Positions 23,342 through 33,067 of a stretch of DNA of 64,000 nucleotides are shown in pieces (positions within the stretch are counted from its first letter, which is position 1; every line of letters starts with the position of its first letter). Both the position numbers and the translations under genes were made by a program. The notes under the pieces were generated by a model. The model had not been told where the DNA came from, did not search any database, and saw nothing but the letters and a program-made list of their open reading frames with translations. Source of the DNA: Thelonectria olida (lineage: Eukaryota > Ascomycota > Sordariomycetes > Hypocreales > Nectriaceae); assembly GCA_020736575.1 (NCBI GenBank), contig JAGPYM010000027.1:186001-250000 (forward strand), in the 5' to 3' direction.

Positions 23342-23433
23342 CTCCGGTACAGGGAATCGAACCCTGGGCTCCGCGGATCAAATGATCTCTCAGTAATGAG
23401 AGCGCGAAATGTTAGCCACTACACCATACCGGA
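23342..23433 (-). tRNA. tRNA-Glu (anticodon CTC) with 20-nt intron
   Basis: Read on the minus strand, the gene folds as a full cloverleaf: the 7-bp acceptor stem pairs TCCGGTA with TACCGGA, and the discriminator base is G. Internal promoter A and B boxes are present (GGTGTAGTGGC and GGTTCGATTCC). The anticodon CTC is at 23398-23400. The intron, 23377-23396, begins one base after the anticodon in the canonical position and leaves a 5-bp anticodon stem. The mature length is 72 nt before CCA. Fungal tRNA-Glu(CTC) genes often carry such introns. Confidence 0.95.
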
Positions 23434-26400
23434 TGCTGATAGTTGCTTGCGTTTCGAACTTCGGATTGTGCCTGATATTTCCAGTTTGGCGAAGCGTCAA
23501 TAGCATTGCCAAGTGCATTTTCCCTAACAATGTCTACTCTCGCGGCACCAGTGTTGAAGTTGGAGTTCAAGTTATCAACTCTTCGAAAGCCACAGATCTT
23601 ATAGTCATCAATCCACCGGAAACCTTCTCGGCGATCTTTTCAGTAAAGCCTCAGGGAGGTGCTGACACCTGCACTGGGAGGTCACTTCTAACGCTGTCAG
23701 TTCGAACAATTAAGTGCCGAAGGTGAGTAAATAAGCGATTGCCTGATGTCTGCCAGCTCTCTTCAGCGCTTTAAGCAGCTTGATTGAGTCTGGGGGATCT
23801 ATTGATATATCTAAGCTCGTTGATAAATGAGACTAGGATGAGGCCGACGAGACAATGGGGGGAGGCGATGCAAGGGCTGTTCAGCAACAGCAGTGAGAAG
23901 ACTGATAATTGAGGAGGTGGTGGACCATGACCATTCAAGCGACAAGTAATTTTTAGAAGTGAGAAGTGATCCATAACTAGGTAATGTTTTAATTCCCTTC
24001 CTTTCCCTCTTCCCTTGATGTTTTTCTCCTTAGTTGATCTTGTCAACTCAGTGCCTCGATATCTTACGACAGGAGCTGCCCGTCCTGAGCCAGCTGGAAA
24101 TCATGGATGCTAGAGCATTGCTTCAGGTCCGAGTACGAAGCCGAGTTCTCCGGTCGTTGACTTTGCAAAACCCAATGACGCCAGCTACCGGAGGTAAGTG
24201 GGTGGTGGTGGTTGTGTTCTCAGACTGTGAAGTGAGATAGTGAATGTAGAGTTGTGATGCATTTTCTAGTGGTGTGTTAAGTCGACAGATACACATTTAC
24301 TCCGAACTGAGAAATTCCAACTTTGCTTCAACGCACGCCGCGGCAGACTTTCTCCGCAGTGTTATTGTACCCTGCTGTGATATCGCATAGAACCAAAGCC
24401 CCTGTCTTACGCCTTACTCGGATCACCGAGAGGATCTTGCGGTGATGAGATATGCCAGGGCGCTGCTGACTAAAGTCTGCATCTTTAGACGGTGACAAAG
24501 CGGAGGAGCCTCCAGCTGCGCCTCTGATCGTTGGGCTACTAGACTAGGATACTAAGGTTAATCATTTCTCGGGCGTGAATAACCTCAATCCCATAGAGGA
24601 GCTTGAAGAATCCCCCCTCTGCGGAAGGGAGGGCCTGCAGCCTGCCTGCTTGCGCTTTAAGGGCGTTTGCTCCCAGGTTCATGGTGAGCAGTGTTGGCAT
24701 GTCACTCTGCATGATTTTCCTTGCCATTACCACTTTATCGGCTATTGTATTACAGCTTGTCTTCCAGTCGAACGACTCTCTATACATAAAATCGCTGCAT
24801 GTAGACAGCCGACTTGAGCGCATTTTAACCTTTCTCTTATGTTTATTATTCAGCCATCAGTCTCTTGCTATTATTAGCGCCGGCATCGGATTACAAAAAT
24901 GGCCCCCGACCGAAATGAAGAGAGGTGATAAGCGCGGCTGTAGCTTGTTTGCTTGCACGCTACCTCCGCGGGGAAAGCGACTCTCTTGTCCACTTGGTCT
25001 TCAGTCTCCGCGTGCTAATAAAACCGTAATTCCGTAAGTTCTTCCCTATCCCACTCATGATTTCTTAATCGAAACGTGATATCGGAGCGGGTCGATATGC
25101 AACATTGCAACGGCTGGAAGTGGAGGAGTCTGCACCTGACGGACGCGAGAAATCCTCTCACATCCACATCACCAGACAAAGTGGATAGAAGGGAGGGGAC
25201 GGCCGTTCGAAATGGCCCGTTCCCAACGGATGCTGAGGTTCGAATTGCCTTGTACGGTTCCGTTATGTGGTTGCCTAATTTCTAAGCATATCTCAGTCGA
25301 CCATGGTACCGACGACAGTAGACTCAATCATCTTATACACGTATGAAGTCTCTCGCCATGTTCGGCAGTTTGTCATAAGAGGCTGAAGTGGCCCTCGCCA
25401 AGCCGGGACATTGAGCCGCCAAGAGACTCACCATGCCCTCTTTGAACGCCCAGGAGACCGCAGGCGCCCCCTGCTCACGAACCCCTGTGCCTCGTATGCC
25501 CTGACCGTCCGATGAAATCGTCTGAAGATGATGCATCCACGTTGTTTCTCCACCCGGCTTGCAGATGCGGCTTTTACTAGCCTTCTCATGCCTTCCAAGA
25601 GCCGCACTAGACAGGCACATTTTTCCACTGCCGATACGATGTCACCGCCGTGGTTCTCCGCTTAGACGCGACGCCATTGCGCAGGTCGGGTTTTAGGTGA
25701 GAGTGCTGATGCAGTTTTCCTGCGAGTTTATCGGGCCTTGTTTCGATATGAGCAGAGTGAAGCATCATCGCGTAAACCAGGACGACAACACACGAGAGTC
25801 GGCGACACCCGGACAAGAATCAGTCTAGTCAAGTCTGTTCTGTTCCAACATCCGGAACTCAATCCTTAGACGGTTTCGCCGTTAGTCGTTCAAGAGAAGG
25901 GATCGTCACCCTCCCTGACTCGCTCTCAATCCGTTTCGAATTCTGCGCCATTTTTCCAAGCGATTGCTCCATTCAATTCTCCCCCAGAGAGTCCCGAGCT
26001 CTCACCAGCAGATCCCACGACCCCCGTTTTTGCCCGTCTTGTTCGGTGGCCATGGCAAAACTAATATCCACATCACCAGAGAAGCTCCGAGAAATCACCG
26101 TGCCGATTTGCCGGCCCTCGCTCACCTCTGAGGTTTGGTCCTGGTTTGCCTGGTCATGGCACCTCGGGTGATATCCACCGACACACGGCGAACCAGCCAA
26201 CAATCATGGCCGAGTATTTGCCTCAACTTGCTCTGGAAAGCACGGATTGCCATTGGGCGTCCCGCCATCCCCAGGCAGTCAGGAGGCCAACTGCCCTTGG
26301 TGTTCCCATGGCCCATGGGGCTCCGCATGACGTCCCGTCGTCCCCAGAATGTGGAGGTGAGCTCGGATAGTTGGAGTATATGAGCTTCTCTGCTCTCAGC

Positions 26401-26484
26401 TTTCCCCAAGGTCGTTGGCTGTGAGTCTTTGACCATCTGTCTGTCCTCCTCCTGAATCGACACTTCTCTTATACAGCGCGGACA
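23434..26484. other. 3 kb gene-free stretch between tRNA and sugar transporter
   Basis: No supported gene. Open frames up to 144 codons occur (for example about 24603-25037), but none has a motif or a partner exon. A minus-strand frame at 25333-25620 has a protein-like composition but no family I recognise. The final 500 bases before 26485 would contain the transporter promoter. Confidence 0.5.
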
Positions 26485-28139
26485 ATGGCCTCAGCAACCT
26501 TCCTCCGAGCCAGCGGCAAGGCGCTCAGCGTCCTCCAGCTCGCTCTCATTGTCGGCCCAGCCTTTGTCGTCTTTGGATACAACCAGGCCGGAATCGGCGG
26601 CCTGCTTACCGAAGAGGATTGGGTCAAGACCTTTCCTGAAATCGACACGGTCAACTCGATGGGTTCTGAGAAGAGCAGAAAGTCGACCCTCCAGGGCTTC
26701 GTCGTGGCCACCTTTGTCATTGGAGCCCTCATTGGCGCCCTGTCTTGTTCCTATACTGGTGATCGGTTCGGACGCCGAAATGTCATCTTCTTCGCGGCCG
26801 TTTGCTCCCTCATCGGAGAGATTCTCGAGGCCTCTTCCTTTGGTCTCGCGCAGTTCATTGTTGGCAGAATCATTATCGGCTTTGGTGTTGGTCAATTGAG
26901 CTCCATTGTTCCCGTCTGGCTGAGCGAGACGTCGGAAGCCAAGAACCGTGGTCGTCAAGTCGTCCTCACCGGCCTCTTCATGTGTCTGGGCTACACGCTC
27001 GAATCATGGATCGACCTTGCCTTCTTCGAATTCCACCACGGCCCTGTTACCTGGCGACCACCGATCGCCATCATCATTGCCTTTTCCATCGTCGTCATCT
27101 CCTCCATCTACGCCCTCCCCGAGAGTCCCCGTTGGCTCGTCCTCAAGAACCGCTCTGACCAAGCGAGCTATGTCATTTCTGCCTTGAGAGGTCTCCCCGA
27201 AGACTCTCCAGAGGTCCAGGCCGAGCTTGCTGGTATCGAGCTGTCACTCGAGGAAACCAGCCAGGGCGGCGCCAAGCTTCGCGATATGCTCACCATGGGA
27301 GAGGAGAAGCTCCTCTACCGATTTGGTCTCTGCATCCTCTTGCAATTCTACCAACAGATGTCAGGATCTAATTTGATTTCGGTGTACGCCACTATCCTCT
27401 TCCAGAACAACCTTGGCATGAGCAGCGAGATGTCCCGCATTCTTTCCGGCGGTGCCCTGACCTGGAAGTTCCTCTCGTCCTTTATTGCCTTCTTTGCCAT
27501 TGATCGCTTCGGTCGTCGAGCCGTCTTCATGGTGAGCGGTGTTGGCATGGCCGTCTGCATGATTGTGCTCGCCATTTCCACTTCGTTTGGAAAGGATGAC
27601 AGGGCCGCCATGATTGCTGCCGGGTGCTTCCTCTACCTCTACAACACATTTGTGCCAATTGGTTTCCTCGGTGCCAACTTCCTGTACTGCGCAGAGGTGG
27701 CGCCTATCCGCCTCCGAATGGCCATGTCGTCCATCTCTACTGCCAACCACTGGCTTTGGTACGTAAACAGGTTCACTTGTAGAACTCAGGATGCTAACAT
27801 GCCTTGCAGGAACTTTGTCGTCGTCATGGTGACCCCAGTTGCCATCGAGTCGATCGGGTGGCGTTATTACCTCGGTTCGTGAATCTATCTTATCAATTCC
27901 TATGCTAGATACTAACTCGATCCTCAGTATTCGGTGTCATTGCCGCCTGTATTCCCGTTTCAGTCTACTTCCTGTTCCCTGAAACTATGGGACGCAACTT
28001 GGAGGAGATTGAGTTGCTGTTCAAGGACTCGCCGTCTATGTGGTCGACTGTCAAGTTTGCCAAGAACAGGCCCATCGCCATGCCTCAAGAGTTCTTGTCG
28101 GCCAAGGACAAGGCAGACCACCTCGAGACGACTGACTAA
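26485..28139 (+). CDS. MFS sugar transporter
   Basis: Three exons (26485-27758, 27810-27874, 27928-28139; introns of 51 and 53 nt) encode 516 residues. It is a twelve-helix major facilitator of the sugar-porter family. Marks include the first-helix region FGYNQAGIGG, the loop 2-3 signature GDRFGRR, the loop 6 signature PESPRWL, the QQMSGSN stretch in helix 7, the second-half DRFGRR, and the C-terminal PETMGRNLEEIE. The first helix has Asn-Gln where many hexose transporters have FGYDQG, seen in some fungal uncharacterised transporters. It should move a monosaccharide or related polyol through the plasma membrane by proton symport; the substrate cannot be told. The gene converges on the HET protein gene, with only 128 bases between stop codons. 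Confidence 0.93.
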
Positions 28140-28267
28140 AAGAATTGGGTGTTTTAAAATTGGATGCGAGTATAATGATTTGGATAGATATTCCCATCAC
28201 GTCAATGGGTATCGCGCGTGATAGTACATGTACATATCAGGTATCAAGGAGTTGGCATATATTGTCG

Positions 28268-30754
28268 CTATTCTAGCACTATTGTTTCCCACTTCCGCTT
28301 CACTTGTGCCCATCGTCTTAGCAACACCCAGCCCACGCTCACCCGGCAGCAGACAGCTCCGCAGCGTTCAATCATCATGACATTCATCACAGGAGGAGGC
28401 CACAAGATCTCGCCATCGACGTCACTATATGTTAGTTCGAGATGCCGCAGCTCACGTGCCTTCTTGTAGGCCTCACTCGTCCGAATCTCAACAAGCTCAT
28501 GCTGGAGCTCAGGGATCAAGCATAGCAAGTCTGGAGAGAAACCCAGGTCGCTCATCACCGATACCGACATCCCGATGAGCTCCATGCGAACATCGTCGTT
28601 GGCATCCTTCGACTGAAGCACCCCGAGCGGGGGTGCGAGCATTCCAATTCTTTGATCAGCATCGTTCCGGATCTCGTACCAGGAAGAAGCACGAGGACAC
28701 GCATGCGCAAAGCCCCCATAGTGCGGCTCGTGGAGTACTACCTTGAGCGAGGAGACCTGAACATGGGCAGCCAGCATGCCAGCCTTAATCTCAACTGCCG
28801 CGGGCACTTGGAGAGGGGCATCGGTAATCTCTTGCTGGAGAGCAGCGAAATTGGGCCACCGCTTGAGGATGTCCTTTCCAGTATCGCGACATGATCTTTT
28901 CTGCCAAAAGTCATTTTGCAGGGGGTTTTGTATCTGCAAACATCCCTCAGCTACAGCAATGGCCATGGATATCTGAGGCGCTCGACGAAACCAATCGCCT
29001 GACCACGGCGCTCCTTCAAGCTCGCGAAATTGGTCCCAGAGTTTTCCAGCTGACTCCGAGTCTTCCACTTTCTTCAACACCAGTCCGCGGTCCGAGTCGA
29101 CCACCTGAGCCCAGGTAGCTACAGAGCCGCAAAAGTCGGCCCTAAGAATGGCTTCGATTGATCCAGTCACCGACGCCCATGACCAGCTTGGCATCAAGGT
29201 ATCCGTGGACAGTCTGTAATTGCACGGGGATCCGTCGGCTGCCTTGGAATACCACAGGAGTGCTTCGCCCAAGTCTGCCAGAGGCAGGCCGAAGTAGCAA
29301 GCAGTCGAGCTGCCGTACAAAGCAGCTAGGATCCCTGTAAACGCATTATAGATGTCGCCTTGGTAGGTCAAGGAACGGGCACTGTAATTTCTAATGTGTG
29401 CGCGGTAAATGTCAAGTAACGTTCTGGGGTCTGTCGAAAGGCGTGCGAGATGAGGCATTCGCGCTTGATAGCCCCCTCCGCAGGGCACGTCGAGGTTGGT
29501 CCAGGCATCTTCATTAAGCAGGTTGTCTTCGTAGATGTGGCCGACTTGGCACTCATAGATGGCCTGGTACGGAGTCAAGTACAGCTTTCGCTTAGCCAAC
29601 ACAGCTTCTTGATAGGTCCAGCCCCGGGAAGCCCAGGCGGATTGCAACACCGTTTCACCGAAGCTTGGGAGAACCGTAAAGACTTGAAGACCATCGAATG
29701 CCAGCTCTTTGGTGGTGTACCCTCGGGGGCTCGCGACACCTGGGATAGGGTCGTCAACGCTATCGATGCCAACGATGGCCAAGACAAAATTGGCTTCGGA
29801 GTAAATGTCAACCATGGAATCAATTTGTTGCTTTTTATTGACAGGATCATCCTGCACAATGCAAAGCCGATCCGCCCACAAGTACCTCTCGCCGAGGTGC
29901 TGGCAAACCTGCATGGCATCCTCTATTGTGGCGGGCAGGGTTGACGGATGAAGCGCGCCTTCAGTCTCGAGCTCGCGGATGTTGGACATGGTTGCCAGGA
30001 CCTTTGATGGATCCGGACTTCTGCCCCAGACGTAGCTGAGAGCAACGAAGCTGCAGTGGTGCTTGGGCTGCACCAACTGCCGGTTAGACACGTCAATCAG
30101 GCGGAAGCCAGGCGGAAGCTGACTTTGACCTGGAGGGGCGCAATCTTTGTGCATGTCTTGACATTGATGGATCCAATTCTTTATGCGCTTCCATTGCACA
30201 CGGGGCGTCACCTCCCCCAAGCGGTTGTCCAGCATCGGTCGAGGGATGGGCTCTGCATGTTGGCCTTCTCTAAGATAGGCATAGAGCGCCCATGACATGG
30301 AGACCTGATTCCACGATTCATCGTAGCAGTTTATTCCAATCTTGGCTGGATCAGGCTCTTCGTCATCTGTCTTGAAGAGATCCAAGTCAAAAGTAAGCGA
30401 TGGCATCTGAGACTCGTCGAGCCGATGAATGGCTAGGTTGGTGACGATTGAGCTCTCGATCAGGCCGCAAAAGCCGCAGCCCGAATCCCGACGCGACCGG
30501 ATCTCGGCCAAAGAGCCATAGTCGACAGTGCACCAAGATACGTCGTTTTCGGTGCAGAAGAGGATGTGTCGCAGTCTGAGATGCTGGCAAAAAGAGCAGA
30601 GGGGGAGTTCTTTGGCGGGGGATGTGCAGCTTGCGCAGGCGTCGTGGAATAGATGGCGTCGGTCCTCTGGCGACGGGGGCTCGTCGCTGCCACTGGCAGT
30701 GTATTCGAGGTCATGGCAGTGCTCGCAGACGATTTCGGTGCTCATATCACTCAT
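28268..30754 (-). CDS. HET-domain (heterokaryon incompatibility) protein
   Basis: A single exon of 828 codons. The HET domain lies at about residues 233-385 with all three classic blocks: HCSFVALSYVWG, then LGERYLWADRLCIVQDD, and later ASRGWTYQEAVLA. HET domains trigger programmed cell death or incompatibility when fused or paired with partner proteins. The N-terminus (residues 10-96) contains ten Cys, several in CxxC pairs (10/13, 40/43, 53/56, 93/96), which suggests a zinc-binding or redox module. There is no NACHT or WD-repeat region, so it is a stand-alone HET protein of the 6-HET-like kind, not a HET-D/E NLR. The C-terminal 400 residues have no motif I recognise. The ATG at 30754 is the first in frame; a second lies three codons later. 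Confidence 0.92.
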   Translation of the reverse strand: MSDMSTEIVCEHCHDLEYTASGSDEPPSPEDRRHLFHDACASCTSPAKELPLCSFCQHLRLRHILFCTENDVSWCTVDYGSLAEIRSRRDSGCGFCGLIESSIVTNLAIHRLDESQMPSLTFDLDLFKTDDEEPDPAKIGINCYDESWNQVSMSWALYAYLREGQHAEPIPRPMLDNRLGEVTPRVQWKRIKNWIHQCQDMHKDCAPPGQSQLPPGFRLIDVSNRQLVQPKHHCSFVALSYVWGRSPDPSKVLATMSNIRELETEGALHPSTLPATIEDAMQVCQHLGERYLWADRLCIVQDDPVNKKQQIDSMVDIYSEANFVLAIVGIDSVDDPIPGVASPRGYTTKELAFDGLQVFTVLPSFGETVLQSAWASRGWTYQEAVLAKRKLYLTPYQAIYECQVGHIYEDNLLNEDAWTNLDVPCGGGYQARMPHLARLSTDPRTLLDIYRAHIRNYSARSLTYQGDIYNAFTGILAALYGSSTACYFGLPLADLGEALLWYSKAADGSPCNYRLSTDTLMPSWSWASVTGSIEAILRADFCGSVATWAQVVDSDRGLVLKKVEDSESAGKLWDQFRELEGAPWSGDWFRRAPQISMAIAVAEGCLQIQNPLQNDFWQKRSCRDTGKDILKRWPNFAALQQEITDAPLQVPAAVEIKAGMLAAHVQVSSLKVVLHEPHYGGFAHACPRASSWYEIRNDADQRIGMLAPPLGVLQSKDANDDVRMELIGMSVSVMSDLGFSPDLLCLIPELQHELVEIRTSEAYKKARELRHLELTYSDVDGEILWPPPVMNVMMIERCGAVCCRVSVGWVLLRRWAQVKRKWETIVLE

Positions 30755-31255
30755 TTCTAGCCGCGCTATGGCTCGAGATCAAGAGGTGATGCTGAGTGCT
30801 GATCATGATGGAAATCCCCTCATTTAGCCACAATTGAGACCAACAGATTGAATCAGCTGATGTGGGCCCAAGGAAGAACACTGGCTGGCCCGTCAGCCAT
30901 TCTGAAAGACTCCTGGACCAGTTTTCAATACCACTTGAAGGCAATAACTACTGCTTGTCGGGGCATTGCTATTCGTCTCAGCTCCCTTTTGCTCTCAATA
31001 CCTACATCCATGCTGAGCGTCCCGGGCGATCGCTGAATCAGCGCACTTCTATCAAGCACTCGAAGGTAAAGACAGGGAGAGGATAGGCAGCTCGGACTAA
31101 AATGCCGACATAAAATATGGTAAATTATAAAGAAATACATCATCAAGCACTGAAACCTCACCATCGGTCAAGAGAAGTTGGAACCAAATATCCCTTTTCA
31201 AGGAATTCCTGTTCTATACAGACCAATCCGAGCTTCCTCTCCTCATACATACATG
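30755..31255. other. intergenic region between HET gene and transaminase
   Basis: Promoter of the HET gene and 3' flank of the transaminase. No gene is seen. Confidence 0.5.
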
Positions 31256-32254
31256 TTACAGCTTCCATTGTCCCACCTGGCTACTCTTGTAGTCAATCGC
31301 AAAGCTGAATGCCGGATCCCAGTGCATGTCCCAGTAGCCATCCCAGATGCTCTTCGTAATAGGGCCCAGCTTTCCGCCCTTGATCGGCTTACCGTCCAGC
31401 TCCGTGATGGGCATGATTCCGCCTGCAGTCGTGCACATGAAAATCTCATCGGCCTGGTACACCAACTCAACGGGGATGAACTCGCAGCGAATTTCGTGCC
31501 CTAGGGTTTCGGCAACGTGGAAGACGCTCTTTCGAGTCACGCCGTGCAGCACGCCGTGGTCAGGGGTGTAGATCTTGCCGTCTTTGACCAGGATGATGTT
31601 GAATCCAGACCCCTCGGTGAGGTTCGCGTCGCCGTCGGTCATGAAGGGGTACGTTGCTCCACGATCCGCAGCCTCAAACATGCCGCGGGTCAAATCACCC
31701 CACTGCAGGTTCTTGATAGTGGGATCGAAGGCCCCCGGAGGCGTTCGTCGTACAGTCCGAGCAATAACAGCCTTGCCGCCGACAGGTTGGACCTCAGGCG
31801 TCATGACCCAGACATACGGCTGGATGAACATGTAAAGAGTGTTGGTGAGGTGCTCGCCGGGGTCCATTTCGCGGACACCCTTTATGCCTCGAGTAACGAT
31901 GAGTTCGACAAAGGCGTCTCGGATGCCGCTCTTGGCAGCCATGTCGACCAGGATTCGCTTGATCTCGTCCTTGGAGAGTGGCAGCTGCAGACGCATCTTG
32001 CCGCAGCTAGACTCCAAACGGGCAAGGTGGTCGTCGAGGCGGAAGAAGCGACCGTCCCAGATGGAGGGCACGTCGTAGGTCAAGTCGCTATGCATGAATC
32101 CCTGGTCGAGTAGGGGAATGCGAGCTTCGTGGAGGGGGACAAGCTCGCCCTCGACCCAGGCGACTCCTCGAGCAAACTTGTTGCTCTTGTAGGTGTCCTC
32201 GAGCTTGGCGAGGCGGGCGGCATAGGCCTTGAAAACCTTTTCCATGGTAGCCAT
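31256..32254 (-). CDS. fold-type IV PLP transaminase, (R)-selective amine transaminase-like
   Basis: A single exon of 332 residues belonging to the class IV aminotransferases (BCAT/D-amino-acid aminotransferase fold). The catalytic lysine is in [11 protein letters not shown]. The cofactor-binding glutamate is in NLTEGSGFN and the phosphate-binding stretch is [11 protein letters not shown]. The small-pocket region reads [10 protein letters not shown], and [11 protein letters not shown] precedes the lysine loop. From memory these segments match the fungal (R)-selective amine transaminases, such as the Aspergillus terreus enzyme, much more closely than BCATs or D-alanine transaminases. The product would transfer amino groups between (R)-amines or D-amino acids and keto acids; the natural substrate of this family is unclear. 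The in-frame extension upstream to 32569 lacks similarity, so the start at 32254 is chosen. The protein is predicted to be cytosolic. Confidence 0.9.
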   Translation of the reverse strand: MATMEKVFKAYAARLAKLEDTYKSNKFARGVAWVEGELVPLHEARIPLLDQGFMHSDLTYDVPSIWDGRFFRLDDHLARLESSCGKMRLQLPLSKDEIKRILVDMAAKSGIRDAFVELIVTRGIKGVREMDPGEHLTNTLYMFIQPYVWVMTPEVQPVGGKAVIARTVRRTPPGAFDPTIKNLQWGDLTRGMFEAADRGATYPFMTDGDANLTEGSGFNIILVKDGKIYTPDHGVLHGVTRKSVFHVAETLGHEIRCEFIPVELVYQADEIFMCTTAGGIMPITELDGKPIKGGKLGPITKSIWDGYWDMHWDPAFSFAIDYKSSQVGQWKL

Positions 32255-33067
32255 TGTTGCGATGGTCAAGGATGGAGGAGATAAGTTTGATGGGCGGATT
32301 TTTAATGGAGAAGAGATGGATGGACAAGCAAAGCCGGGGAGATACTCTGTTGTATATGGTATCTGGGGTGCTTCGTCAGAGTAGCCTGGACAACGACTGG
32401 AATTCATGACCAGCTGCTTGCCTGGATTCGTCAATACACCACGTGCGGGGGCGTCGATTCCACAATATTCCTCCAGACGGGCTGCATCTCGATTCTTTGG
32501 CGTGTCGTGCAGCATGCCCGGATGCGGTTCACTGCCCAAAAGGGCGCCAAGTTTGCCACGACGGCACATCGGCTCAAGCCATCTTTACCTGTTCATGATG
32601 GGATCTTTCTCCTAATCACAAAGGTCGTGTGCCCAGATGCTGGCATTTCCACGGGGGTTGCCCTGTCAGATCCCGAATGTCTTGTCTGAATCTGAATCCA
32701 ATGCCAGCGACGCCATGTCTGACACGGTCCGAGATATCATAGTATAATTGTTATTCCACAAGCTTCTGTCGGTCCTTGTTTGGCATCTATCTACTCCACA
32801 ATAATTCCAACCTGATCACGTTGACCATCATATCCCTTTCGAATGTTACCCAACACCGAGACGTGACCTTGACGCCCCGTCGCCGCCGTGGCTTGTCCTA
32901 CCGTTCACCGCACGTACTAGACGTCATATCCTTGCACATCTCTCAATTTTGTTTGTGCCTGAGGCTGGCTGGAAATCCTTGGCTTGAACATCCGCGACAT
33001 AATTATAACGGCATCACTACATTACCACATGTTGAGTACACACCCCAATAGTCATAACCACCACCTA
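32255..33067. other. intergenic region between transaminase and acetyl-CoA synthetase
   Basis: Transaminase promoter and acetyl-CoA synthetase 3' flank. The open frame reaching 32569 is continuous with the transaminase, but its sequence is unlike any family. Confidence 0.5.

Noticed and set aside
25333..25620. Minus-strand frame of 95 codons with protein-like composition
   Set aside because: No family recognised, no exon partners and overlapping frames of similar length; not supportable as a gene.
32255..32569. Longer start for the transaminase
   Set aside because: The 105 extra codons show no family similarity or targeting pattern, while the family's usual N-terminus begins at 32254.
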